DNA of 51,430 nucleotides, taken from a virus. Shown piece after piece: positions 7,463-14,742 of this stretch. The translations under genes and the position numbers were made by a program. The stretch's first letter is position 1, and the number at the start of each line of letters is the position of its first letter. Location: IMG/VR virus record IMGVR_UViG_3300021376_003159, positions 1 to 51,430 of that record. One strand, 5' to 3'. Under the pieces are notes generated by a model. The model had not been told where the DNA came from and made no database searches. It was given only the letters and a program-made list of their open reading frames with translations.

Positions 7463-7656
7463 TTAAAGATATTCGTGTTGTTCAGGATCATGGATGGTTG
7501 CAGCAACCAGATGGTACTTTAGCTTGGGGTCCCACCACATTTTGGCTTGAAGTTCTCACTAATCACTCTGATGAGTGGAGAAAGCTTGAGGTCGTAAATC
7601 TAAATCAATATCCTGATCCGAATGATCCTCTCTTTGAGGCGCCAATTAGCCATTGA
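7459..7656 (+). CDS. small hypothetical protein (65 aa)
   Basis: Begins MIKDIRVVQDHGW and overlaps the end of the second Bug-type gene by ATGA, so it is translationally coupled to it. Tryptophan-rich (GWLQQPDGTLAWGPTTFW), predicted beta-rich, with no signal peptide or membrane segment. No family recognised. Coupling to the binding protein gene could mean related expression but proves no joint function. Confidence 0.6.
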   Translation: MIKDIRVVQDHGWLQQPDGTLAWGPTTFWLEVLTNHSDEWRKLEVVNLNQYPDPNDPLFEAPISH

Positions 7657-7680
7657 CTTTCCAACCCATTATAATATAAT
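7653..7680 (+). promoter_or_regulatory. sigma70-type promoter for the second tRNA cluster
   Basis: TTGACT (7653-7658), a 16-bp spacer, TATAAT (7675-7680), 13 bases before the first tRNA base. A second overlapping TATAAT begins at 7670. Confidence 0.6.
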
Positions 7681-7692
7681 ATGACATTATAC

Positions 7693-7782
7693 CGGCGTGG
7701 GGGTTGGTACTCACCAGGAGCTTATACCTCCTTCGCAGCTGATTACTGTTGGGATATGGTTCGATTCCATACACGCCGACCA
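7693..7782 (+). tRNA. class II tRNA with anticodon TAT
   Basis: A 90-nt gene. Acceptor CGGCGTG/CACGCCG is perfectly paired, discriminator A, CCA encoded, T-arm TATGG-TTCGATT-CCATA. The anticodon arm is AGGAG-CTTATAC-CTCCT, giving TAT (would read AUA, Ile). The variable region is about 22 nt and can form a CAGC/GTTG stem, a class II feature of Leu, Ser and Tyr tRNAs. D-loop TTGGTA recalls tRNA-Leu. Amino acid identity is uncertain. Confidence 0.75.
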
Positions 7783-7790
7783 TAGTTATT

Positions 7791-7865
7791 GGGTGATTAG
7801 CTCAGTGGTAGAGCATCGCCTTTACACGGCGAGGGTCGGGAGTTCAAGCCTCTCATCACCCACCA
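7791..7865 (+). tRNA. tRNA-Val (TAC)
   Basis: Acceptor GGGTGAT/ATCACCC, anticodon arm TCGCC-TTTACAC-GGCGA giving TAC, T-arm GGGAG-TTCAAGC-CTCTC with one mismatch, CCA encoded. Confidence 0.9.
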
Positions 7866-7869
7866 GTTT

Positions 7870-7957
7870 GGGGAAGCTGCTCGGACGGTGGACGGGCACC
7901 GGACTGTAAATCCGGCACATAGAAACGGAGTAGGTTCGAATCCTACCTTCCTCACCA
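7870..7957 (+). tRNA. tRNA-Tyr (GTA)
   Basis: Acceptor GGGGAAG/CTTCCTC, anticodon arm CCGGA-CTGTAAA-TCCGG giving GTA, long class II variable arm, T-arm GTAGG-TTCGAAT-CCTAC, CCA encoded. Confidence 0.9.
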
Positions 7958-7962
7958 ATTTT

Positions 7963-8034
7963 GGGCCCTTAGCTCAGTGGTAGAGCATCGGACTTTTAAT
8001 CCGTTGGCCCCGGGTTCGAACCCCGGAGGGCCCT
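7963..8034 (+). tRNA. tRNA-Lys (TTT)
   Basis: Acceptor GGGCCCT/AGGGCCC, anticodon arm TCGGA-CTTTTAA-TCCGT giving TTT, T-arm CCGGG-TTCGAAC-CCCGG. Ends in TTTTC, so CCA is not encoded. Confidence 0.9.
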
Positions 8035-8079
8035 TTTCTAACTCTGAGTTAAATAAGTGATCATAGTATGGGTAGATAA

Positions 8080-8493
8080 ATGGACACAATAAATCAAAAG
8101 ATTGAAGAATACAAAGATATCCTAAGCACATTTGGCGACACCGACGACCGTTATAGATTCTTGATTAGTTTGGCTAAGAAGTCGCAGCCTTTTCCTGAGG
8201 AATTTAGACTTGAAAACTTCAAGGTCAAAGGTTGTATGAGTCAGGTATGGTTAGTTCCTCAATTAGCAAAAGGAAAAGTTTGGTTCTATAGCGATAGCGA
8301 CGCTATGATAGTCAAAGGCACCGCTACTTTGGTAAGCGACATTTATTCAGGTAACTCTGCCGAAGAAATATTAGCCAATGATAAAAATCTTATAGTAGAA
8401 CTTGATTTGGGTAACTTGCTCAGCATGAATAGGCGCAGTGGTACTTACAATATGTTGCTAATGGTAAAAGAGCATGCTAAAATGTTTATCTAG
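8080..8493 (+). CDS. sufE: SufE-like sulfur acceptor protein
   Basis: A 137 aa protein covering the whole SufE fold (bacterial SufE is about 138 aa). In SufE the active-site cysteine takes a persulfide from the cysteine desulfurase SufS and passes it to the SufBCD scaffold for Fe-S cluster assembly. Here the cysteine is present in VKGCMSQVW (Cys52), the conserved GCxSQVW loop, and the flanking FGDTDDRYRFLISLAKK helix and FYSDSDAMIVKGTATL strand match the family. No SufS or SufB gene lies nearby, so it would act on host machinery. A possible late-type element TTAAATAA lies 24 bases before the start. Family confidence is high; its use by the phage is inference. Confidence 0.9.
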   Translation: MDTINQKIEEYKDILSTFGDTDDRYRFLISLAKKSQPFPEEFRLENFKVKGCMSQVWLVPQLAKGKVWFYSDSDAMIVKGTATLVSDIYSGNSAEEILANDKNLIVELDLGNLLSMNRRSGTYNMLLMVKEHAKMFI

Positions 8494-8520
8494 CCGCATG
8501 ACCTCGCTGATGATTTTACA

Positions 8521-8730
8521 ATGACCAAATATGTATTTGTACCTGGCTCAAATTGGAGAAATGAATATCTAGCTTGGTATGATATGACCGAAAGTGAAAA
8601 ATCGGAATGGATAAATTCCGCTAAAGTTTGGCTTTCAGCATTAGAAGAAAAATCGCCGCTAACTTATTCATTTTTAATTTCTAATTTCAGACATGGTTTG
8701 GTGACGGAAGAGAATTTGGATACACTATGA
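8521..8730 (+). CDS. small W-rich protein, paralogue A of the ATP-grasp array
   Basis: A 69 aa protein, first of four related small proteins (also 8727, 11521, 13583). The shared core here is WYDMTESEKSEWINSAKVWL (residues 19-38) followed by Y-x-F/L: the pattern is W-x-x-[LM]-[ST]-[DE]-x-[EQ]-[KR]-x-x-W-x-x-[KS]-A, predicted as two helices. This copy lacks the N-terminal ARxxY segment found in the other three. It overlaps paralogue B by 4 bases (ATGA). No known family recognised; not secreted. It lies beside a series of ATP-grasp ligase genes on the opposite strand. Confidence 0.65.
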   Translation: MTKYVFVPGSNWRNEYLAWYDMTESEKSEWINSAKVWLSALEEKSPLTYSFLISNFRHGLVTEENLDTL

Positions 8731-8987
8731 AATATGATATTGAAATGATTAGAACCATAGCTCGTTGCATGTATATAACTCCATTGGAACATATTCATAC
8801 TGGATATGACTGGCCAACGAAGCAAAGGGAATGGGAAGCTTTATCTGAAGAACAAAAACAAATATGGTATGATAAAGCTTTGGTTTGGTTAGATGATCTT
8901 AAAGAAAAAATGCCAGATGCATATGAGTTTTATATGACATATAGTATTCCTGATTTAGGTGATCGAAATCATCTTTTTAGTGATTGA
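8727..8987 (+). CDS. small W-rich protein, paralogue B of the ATP-grasp array
   Basis: An 86 aa protein coupled to paralogue A. Begins MKYDIEMIRTIARCMY; the IAR-x-x-Y N-terminus is shared with paralogues C and D. The core is WEALSEEQKQIWYDKALVWL (residues 31-50), then DAYEFY. Its 3' end overlaps the 3' end of the convergent ATP-grasp gene by 19 bases, the same geometry as paralogues C and D. The helix-rich core loosely recalls HMG-box-like or other small phage proteins, but I cannot assign it. It could be a substrate, partner or inhibitor of the neighbouring ligases. Confidence 0.7.
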   Translation: MKYDIEMIRTIARCMYITPLEHIHTGYDWPTKQREWEALSEEQKQIWYDKALVWLDDLKEKMPDAYEFYMTYSIPDLGDRNHLFSD

Positions 8988-9928
8988 TATATGTCCACTG
9001 CATGGTCAATCATATGACCAGCAAGATTGCGAAATGAACAAGCTTCAGTCATTGGAAAATTGGCCGACGGATTTATCTCACACAATTTCAATCCGTCTTT
9101 AGTTGGAAAAATGTCAACTCGACCCCATTCAATATTTAACGCATCTAATGATCTATTAATTAAATTTTGCATTTCACTAGATGCTGTTATTGGTAGCTGA
9201 ACTCTTCCTTCAGCATTTGCAAAATTTGCTTTAAATTTTTCATAGCCCGTAAATGATGGGGGTATAGCCTGCATGGTTGCTTGAATATTGCGGCCACGTA
9301 CAGCATGGGCTGTGATCATATAATTCAGATCAAGATATTCCTGTACTACCACTGTGGTATTGTGTTTCTTATTAAATGGATCTGTAGTAAGTCTGTTGTG
9401 AAAATCTTTGCTAGGTAAATGCTTTAGTAAATTACCAGCAACAGTATATAATTCGAATTCATCCTTGCAAAGGGTGACTCTTTCTGATCCTGCTGAAAAT
9501 CTCCATTTAATTACGCACGGATATCCAATATTATTTTGTATTTCATCAACAGCATTTTCTGATGAAAGGTCAACAAATATAGTTTTTGCTGTTGGTATTC
9601 CAGCTTGCTCATATTTTTTGTGTGCATTGATTTTATCAAGAGCTTCAACATGAGGTTCAATATCAGTTACAAATATACTTCCGTGCTTTCTTAAAATTCC
9701 AATTTTTTTCAGACCAAGTGGATTCCATACAGCATGTCTCATTATAATAAGGTCTGGTGGTATAATCTTTTCATTGTTAATATACACATCATCACTTACA
9801 ACTGTGCACATATACGGATTGACATGTAACGCTTCAAAACCCCTTTTGTTTAATTCATCCATAAATCGCCAAGTTTCATACCAATGACTTTTCGGTGAAG
9901 GAGAAGTGAGAAGCCAAACTCTTTTCAT
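8969..9928 (-). CDS. RimK-like ATP-grasp ligase 1
   Basis: A 319 aa protein. N-terminal pre-ATP-grasp domain beginning MKRVWLLTSPSP, then the linker AGIPTAKTIFV that precedes the ATP-grasp fold. ATP-binding lysine region is GYPCVIKWRFSAGS, followed by the adenine-hinge VVVQEYLD. The metal-binding end is WGRVDIFPTKDG and CEINPSANF, corresponding to the E-x-N triad. RimK-like enzymes join a carboxylate to an amine through an acyl-phosphate; they include S6 glutamate ligase and peptide-modifying ligases. The ATG overlaps the end of the upstream ATP-grasp gene by 4 bases. One of five paralogues, all with diverged N-terminal domains, so substrates probably differ. Confidence 0.85.
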   Translation of the reverse strand: MKRVWLLTSPSPKSHWYETWRFMDELNKRGFEALHVNPYMCTVVSDDVYINNEKIIPPDLIIMRHAVWNPLGLKKIGILRKHGSIFVTDIEPHVEALDKINAHKKYEQAGIPTAKTIFVDLSSENAVDEIQNNIGYPCVIKWRFSAGSERVTLCKDEFELYTVAGNLLKHLPSKDFHNRLTTDPFNKKHNTTVVVQEYLDLNYMITAHAVRGRNIQATMQAIPPSFTGYEKFKANFANAEGRVQLPITASSEMQNLINRSLDALNIEWGRVDIFPTKDGLKLCEINPSANFPMTEACSFRNLAGHMIDHAVDIYQSLKR

Positions 9929-10905
9929 TTAATATATCCTGAGGCATATTTTGCTATTTCAAATCCAAGATCCAAGTGGGGATTTGAAATAGATAATTGC
10001 TTAAATCCACCATTTGTATTTAATTCAATTATAATATATTTTTCTCCATCATGCATAACATCTAATGTGGCCATTGCTAGATTTAATTTTTGACATGCTA
10101 ATTCGCAAAGTTTTGCTAAATCATGCGGTATAATAAATTTTCTTCTATAAGAATTTTCTAGACGATTTGATACAAAAAAATCTGTCTCATTGATTGGGGT
10201 TCTTTGTTGAGCCGCCATAGCTTTAAAACCAACAACATGAACTCTTAGAATACCCATCCCAGATATTTTATGGTCTACATATTTTTGCGCGATTACTGAT
10301 GCCGGCCATTGAGTACCAACAGGTACTCTAACATATCCATAATCACTTTTCATATCATAAAGTATCATGCAGGCATTAAACGCATCCTCCTCATTCATAC
10401 ATTTAAAAACTGCTTGAGCATCACCTGTGCTTCTAGCTTTTATGACTAGAGGATAGCCTATCTCTATTCTCAAATCTTCCAATTGAGATTTTAAGAATTC
10501 AATTTTTTCTCGTTTAAGTGGTAAATCTATTTTCACTGTTTTAGAAAAATTAATACCTTCTCTCATAAGCATTTCAGCTTGATTCCATTTATCATGATAT
10601 TTTATATGAGAGGTGGCATTATTAATTACAATAGTACCATTGGCTTCAATATCTAAAAGAGTTTTAGCTTCAACATCAAGCCACGCTGGACAAGTATCTA
10701 TCACCAATTTTGGTAGAGGTAGATTGGGAAGATCCGTTATTCTGTATACCCCAGCGTATATTCCAAGCTTATTAAATCCACTACGAATATTCATAGGCGT
10801 CCAAATGGAAATATGAGTATCAATATTGATTGCCAATTCTTCTGCTCTCATCAATTCTTCATATTTTGCCGTATAACTTCTAGTTAATAACCAAACATCA
10901 AACAT
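9925..10905 (-). CDS. RimK-like ATP-grasp ligase 2
   Basis: A 326 aa protein from the ATG at 10905 (MFDVWLLTRSY), chosen because its beginning lines up with the other ligases; an upstream ATG at 10947 would overlap the divergent gene. ATP-grasp signatures are YPLVIKARSTGDAQ, VIAQKYVDHK, TLDVMHDGEK and ELNTNGGF. The last motif has the glutamate and asparagine needed for metal binding. A late-type element CATAAATA lies on this strand 30 bases upstream. It is coupled by a 4-base overlap to ligase 1, so the two are co-translated. More diverged than the others in the acceptor-side segment (FFVSNRLENSYRRK). Confidence 0.83.
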   Translation of the reverse strand: MFDVWLLTRSYTAKYEELMRAEELAINIDTHISIWTPMNIRSGFNKLGIYAGVYRITDLPNLPLPKLVIDTCPAWLDVEAKTLLDIEANGTIVINNATSHIKYHDKWNQAEMLMREGINFSKTVKIDLPLKREKIEFLKSQLEDLRIEIGYPLVIKARSTGDAQAVFKCMNEEDAFNACMILYDMKSDYGYVRVPVGTQWPASVIAQKYVDHKISGMGILRVHVVGFKAMAAQQRTPINETDFFVSNRLENSYRRKFIIPHDLAKLCELACQKLNLAMATLDVMHDGEKYIIIELNTNGGFKQLSISNPHLDLGFEIAKYASGYIK

Positions 10906-10934
10906 ATATAACCTCGAATAGTTTTGGAGTTTGA

Positions 10935-10942
10935 TATTTATG
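10935..10942 (-). promoter_or_regulatory. late-type promoter element for ATP-grasp 2/1
   Basis: CATAAATA read on the minus strand, 30 nt before the ATG at 10905. It resembles the T4 late promoter TATAAATA and overlaps the start codon of the divergent gene at 10940. Confidence 0.45.
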
Positions 10943-11521
10943 GACATGTCTTATTTGAGTGTTGATGCTCCAGAATTTCAATGTCTGGTGAGAAAAGAAT
11001 ATCTTTATGATCACAAATATGGTCATGGTGAATATGTATCTGGTCGGGCCGTCGCAGTTTGTTTTAGAATTGGTATTGCTCCGACATTTGATGTGCTAAT
11101 GGACAATGGTGTCTTTTGGACAAGATTGCCAATAATTGCTTTATGCTGGAAAACAGATGCTGAAAAATTACCATTACATCATCATGTGATGTGGGACTGC
11201 CATTCACAATTTGGTAATGTAAGAATTAGACCAGCATTTAAAAATATGAAAACAACTCTGCTATGTGAAGATGGAGTTTCAAGAGAAGGTAAATATTTGT
11301 TCACAGTTGAATGTGCATATCCAGATGGTAAAGCATATCCAGATCACAGAAATGTTTTGTCATTTGTAAAAACTGGACATATGTTTGAAGTCAATACTGG
11401 TCATTTTTTCATGTTTCCAAATTATAGAGTTTTATGGGGCGATAATCCAAATTTAGATAATATGCGTTATAAAATTGATAGCAAAACATATAGTGTTAGA
11501 GAATCATTGAAAGATAAGTGA
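10940..11521 (+). CDS. conserved hypothetical protein (193 aa) in the ATP-grasp array
   Basis: ATG 10940 has TTGGAG ten bases upstream; a TTG at 10931 and an ATG at 10946 are alternatives. Begins MDMSYLSVDAPEF. Rich in beta-strand-like segments with many aromatic and histidine residues (LPLHHHVMWDCHSQFG, residues 74-89). No signal peptide, no membrane helix, and I recognise no family. Its stop overlaps the start of paralogue C (TGATG), so it is co-expressed with one of the small W-rich proteins. The gene is divergent from ATP-grasp 2 with only 34 bases between start codons. It may be a tailoring or target protein of the array. Confidence 0.7.
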   Translation: MDMSYLSVDAPEFQCLVRKEYLYDHKYGHGEYVSGRAVAVCFRIGIAPTFDVLMDNGVFWTRLPIIALCWKTDAEKLPLHHHVMWDCHSQFGNVRIRPAFKNMKTTLLCEDGVSREGKYLFTVECAYPDGKAYPDHRNVLSFVKTGHMFEVNTGHFFMFPNYRVLWGDNPNLDNMRYKIDSKTYSVRESLKDK

Positions 11522-11802
11522 TGACTATATTATTAGAGGTTGCTCGGTCTCTTTATATTTTTTCCGAACCATCAAGAAGAATTGAAAATTGGCTTTATCT
11601 TCAGCATATAAATGAAGCATTTGCTGTAGACGAAAATTGGTGCAATCTATCAGATGACGAACGTCAAATTTGGTTAGATAAAGCAAAGCAGTATATGAAT
11701 GAATTGAAATTACATTTTCCTGAGGTATATGAATCCATCATGAAAAATACAATTTGTGTAAATTCTAAGCCGATGTGGTGGAAGACCGATATTTCTGCAT
11801 AA
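11521..11802 (+). CDS. small W-rich protein, paralogue C of the ATP-grasp array
   Basis: A 93 aa protein starting in the stop codon of the preceding gene (TGATG). Begins MTILLEVARSLYIF, the ARxLY segment shared with paralogue D and, more loosely, B. Core WCNLSDDERQIWLDKAKQYM, then PEVYESIM. Its C-terminus (SKPMWWKTDISA) is extra and overlaps the convergent ATP-grasp 3 gene by 38 bases. The conserved spacing of the two tryptophans (11 residues) across all four paralogues argues that this is a real family. Function unknown. Confidence 0.7.
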   Translation: MTILLEVARSLYIFSEPSRRIENWLYLQHINEAFAVDENWCNLSDDERQIWLDKAKQYMNELKLHFPEVYESIMKNTICVNSKPMWWKTDISA

Positions 11803-12739
11803 TATGATCCACTATATCTTTCGCAATATTCTCTCTACATGCAATTGATGGTATTCCAAATGCACCACTACCATTCAATTCGCATACCTTATATCCATCA
11901 TTAGTGACAAATATTTCGGCGCGGACAAAATCTAAACCTAATGCATCCAATGAAGATACAAAAATATTTGATGACTCATTTGAAGGCTTTTGTTGAATTG
12001 TCATGCCATATTTTTCAAATATATTTAGTAGAGGGCTATTTCTGTAAGTAGTTTTTTGTAAATGTGAACTCTTTCCATAGACCATTGTTGTATAAAATTT
12101 ATCTCTACCCGCACTTGTAAAAACTAACATGTATTTTGCATTTATTAATTCTTGTATCACAAATGATGTAGGTTTTGGCCGCACCTTACCCATAATCATA
12201 TCTAAAGATAATTGCATATTCTCAATTGCATATCTAAGATCATTTGGATTCATACATGTAAAAAGTCCGCCGGCACTCCAACCATAATTTGGTTTGATAA
12301 TACAAGGCCAACCTATATTTTCTTCAGCAGTTTTAATCATATTATCAATTGGCATTTTAATGTCAACACCAATTGTTTTGGGAATTGGTATATTAGCAGT
12401 CTTTAATTTATGATACATCTTTATCTTATCAGTATATTCAATTATATTATCAGGATTATTTAATATGAATGTTCCCATTGATTGTAGCTTTTTCATTTTA
12501 TGTTTCCAATAATCACCTGTCAAGAAAGTTTTTATCAATGCTATATCTGGTGCCTCAAGTAGCTCGCCCTCATATTCAAGGTAATTGCTATCATTACGTA
12601 TGATTAGACTTGGAGTATCAATAACCCTTACAATACATCCACGCTTTTCAAATTCTGTAGATAGTGTTGAATATTGATAGTGTGTTCTTAAATCTTTCCA
12701 ATTAGAAAAATAATTACCTAATATCCACACGCTAATCAT
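11765..12739 (-). CDS. RimK-like ATP-grasp ligase 3
   Basis: A 324 aa protein. Begins MISVWILGNYFSNW. A typical pre-ATP-grasp stretch ends with YTDKIKMYHKLKTANIPIPKT. Then WPCIIKPNYGWSAGG (ATP-phosphate lysine and glycine loop), FVIQELIN (hinge), VRAEIFVTNDGYKVCELNGSGAFG (metal-binding Glu-x-Asn) and a C-terminal VDHIMQKY helix. The acceptor-side segment TSAGRDKFYTTMVYG is not shared with the paralogues. Its start codon region overlaps ligase 4 by 4 bases, so 4 and 3 form a coupled pair exactly like 2 and 1. Confidence 0.85.
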   Translation of the reverse strand: MISVWILGNYFSNWKDLRTHYQYSTLSTEFEKRGCIVRVIDTPSLIIRNDSNYLEYEGELLEAPDIALIKTFLTGDYWKHKMKKLQSMGTFILNNPDNIIEYTDKIKMYHKLKTANIPIPKTIGVDIKMPIDNMIKTAEENIGWPCIIKPNYGWSAGGLFTCMNPNDLRYAIENMQLSLDMIMGKVRPKPTSFVIQELINAKYMLVFTSAGRDKFYTTMVYGKSSHLQKTTYRNSPLLNIFEKYGMTIQQKPSNESSNIFVSSLDALGLDFVRAEIFVTNDGYKVCELNGSGAFGIPSIACRENIAKDIVDHIMQKYRSSTTSA

Positions 12740-13584
12740 CTTATACTTCCTATAATATAATCCGTAATAATTTTACCCATGTTTATTTCGTGAACTTTTT
12801 CAAATCCTTGAAAACCGCCGGGTGAATTTATCTCACATATGATATAACCATCATGATCAAATAATATATCAAGTCTTGCCAATTCTAAACCAAAATGCGT
12901 AACGGCTGGTTCCACAGTTTTTCTTAGCTCATCAGTTATTGGATATGGTTTTCTTGATGATAGATGCTCTGGTTTTTTGTATGCTAAAAAGGAATTATCT
13001 CCATCTGGCGCCTTTGCGACATGCGCGCGTACTATACCATTGACCCAACCCAATGCCATATAATCACCAGAATAATTTATGTATTTTTGTGCGATCATTG
13101 TGATATCACCAAATTCTTTAGAAAATCTTCGTGCAATTATATACAATTCATTTTCATCATGACACAATTCCACACCAATACCATGTGCGCCATATCGTCT
13201 CTTTATCACACAAGGAAACCCTATTTCATCTCCAATTTTTTCCGCATACCAATTTTCAAATGGAATTGGTATTAATAGTGTCTTAGGTACTCGATAACCC
13301 ATTCTCATTAATTCTTTATATTTTTTCCATTTGTCAGAAACAATATAATGTGCATCTAATTTGTTTATGAATCTGGTGCCACTTAATTCCATCTGTTTTA
13401 GTTTTGGATAGTCGCTGCCTTTGCAATTTCTGAGAATTGCAATATCAGCGGATTTAATTTTATCTGGTGTTAAAATTTCTACATGCATATTGGCCTGTCG
13501 CAGATTATTTGCGATAGACTCCATTTCATACATTTCAGGACCAGGATTATGAATCAATGTTATCATCAAAATATATACCATCAT
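12736..13584 (-). CDS. RimK-like ATP-grasp ligase 4
   Basis: A 282 aa protein, the shortest of the five because its N-terminal domain is reduced. ATP-grasp motifs are FPCVIKRRYGAHGIGVELC, MIAQKYIN, LARLDILFDHDGY and CEINSPGGFQGFEK, the last closest to the canonical RimK/ATP-grasp ending. The annotated ATG overlaps the start codon of the divergent paralogue D; a second start (ATG at 13566) would leave a few bases between them. No ribosome binding site is obvious for either. Coupled to ligase 3 by a 4-base overlap. Confidence 0.84.
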   Translation of the reverse strand: MMVYILMITLIHNPGPEMYEMESIANNLRQANMHVEILTPDKIKSADIAILRNCKGSDYPKLKQMELSGTRFINKLDAHYIVSDKWKKYKELMRMGYRVPKTLLIPIPFENWYAEKIGDEIGFPCVIKRRYGAHGIGVELCHDENELYIIARRFSKEFGDITMIAQKYINYSGDYMALGWVNGIVRAHVAKAPDGDNSFLAYKKPEHLSSRKPYPITDELRKTVEPAVTHFGLELARLDILFDHDGYIICEINSPGGFQGFEKVHEINMGKIITDYIIGSIR

Positions 13585-13849
13585 GAATAATCAGTTAATA
13601 ATAACCATAGCCAGGTCGCTTTATTTTTCTGATGCGAACATTATGTTTGGTTGGCAAGGTTGGGCTTATAAGCAAGCGACAGAGTGGCGCAAGCTTCATG
13701 ATCTATGGGACACAATGTCAGAAAATGAAAAGACTAAATGGATAAACAAGGCTAAAATAATTTTATCCGATATTAAATCTACTCAGACTGATTTGTATGA
13801 ATTACTAGTCAATAATCAAATGGATGATGGTTTTCGTTGGTGGGCATAG
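13583..13849 (+). CDS. small W-rich protein, paralogue D of the ATP-grasp array
   Basis: An 88 aa protein beginning MNNQLIITIARSLYF, aligned with paralogues B and C. Core WDTMSENEKTKWINKAKIIL, then TDLYELL. Its ATG physically overlaps the ATG of ATP-grasp 4 on the other strand, and its end overlaps ATP-grasp 5 by 34 bases, so it is bracketed by ligases with no non-coding sequence. No clear ribosome binding site (upstream is AT-rich). Function unknown. Confidence 0.7.
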   Translation: MNNQLIITIARSLYFSDANIMFGWQGWAYKQATEWRKLHDLWDTMSENEKTKWINKAKIILSDIKSTQTDLYELLVNNQMDDGFRWWA

Positions 13850-14742
13850 ACCATCTTTTGATATAGATGATCAACTAATATATCTGATATATTTTTTAGA
13901 TGTGTCATTGTGGCCCAACTATGGGATGCTTGAGGATTGACTTCGCATACCTTATATGTACCCTCATCTATCATTATATCCATTCTTGCGGAATTAAGCT
14001 TCAAGCTTTTTAATACACCAGATGCTAAATTTTGAATTTCAAAATTGATCTTATAAGGTAAAGTTATCACATCCTTTCGCAGATTACTTTTAAATGATCG
14101 ATCATATGGATGAAACTGAACTACGGCATGATGTATATCACCAATACTGTGAACTTGAATAACAGTTTGATTAGTAACTAATTTTTGTATTATGATGGTA
14201 TCAAATAGAGTCTCAGATAATTTGTGAATTTTTGCTATCTCATTTTTGTTTTTGATTATACGATATAGATCAAATGGAGTCTCGCATATTTCAACACCTA
14301 TCTTACCATAACCGTGCATCCACTTTGCAACGCATGGCCATTCTATGGCATCAAGTATATTATCATCAAATGGTAATTTGAGATATAGTGTTTTTGGTAT
14401 GGGTATACCATCGCTTTCAAGTTTTTTAAATAATGCAATTTTATTTGACGCTTGATAATGAGCATCGATATCATTGAGAAAAACTGTACCATAAGTTTCT
14501 AATGATTTTAGATTTTGATATATGTCATTACGAATAATCATTGCTCGCAAAAATACCATATTGGGCATTTCTACCTGCATATCTTTGTATGATAGATTTG
14601 GTGCAAATTTTAGCTTAAAAAGATCAACCGCCAAATGAGTAAATCCCTTTTGGCGAATTGATGAGCCTATTTCAGCATGATCAAAATTTTCTTCTAATGG
14701 AATATCTGGATAGCTATAATTTGCTGTCCATGCTATAGTCAT
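13816..14742 (-). CDS. RimK-like ATP-grasp ligase 5
   Basis: A 308 aa protein. Begins MTIAWTANYSYPDIP. ATP-grasp motifs are WPCVAKWMHGYGKIGVEIC, IIIQKLVT, SARMDIMIDEGTYKVCEVNPQASHSW (Glu-x-Asn kept) and a final ILVDHLYQK helix. An acceptor-side histidine-rich stretch (HSIGDIHHAVVQFHPYD) is specific to this copy. It is the only ligase without a second ligase coupled upstream; instead a 24-codon ORF ends in its start codon (TAATG). Convergent overlap with paralogue D. Confidence 0.84.
   Translation of the reverse strand: MTIAWTANYSYPDIPLEENFDHAEIGSSIRQKGFTHLAVDLFKLKFAPNLSYKDMQVEMPNMVFLRAMIIRNDIYQNLKSLETYGTVFLNDIDAHYQASNKIALFKKLESDGIPIPKTLYLKLPFDDNILDAIEWPCVAKWMHGYGKIGVEICETPFDLYRIIKNKNEIAKIHKLSETLFDTIIIQKLVTNQTVIQVHSIGDIHHAVVQFHPYDRSFKSNLRKDVITLPYKINFEIQNLASGVLKSLKLNSARMDIMIDEGTYKVCEVNPQASHSWATMTHLKNISDILVDHLYQKMVYAHQRKPSSI

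Noticed and set aside
7697-7909. Plus-strand 70 aa ORF over the second tRNA cluster
   Set aside because: Translation of tRNA genes (SSVVEHR...VGSSSLSSPT type), a classic artefact.
8521-13849. Toxin-antitoxin reading of the small W-rich proteins
   Set aside because: No toxin fold or autoregulatory promoter pattern is visible and the partners are ATP-grasp ligases; not claimed without evidence.
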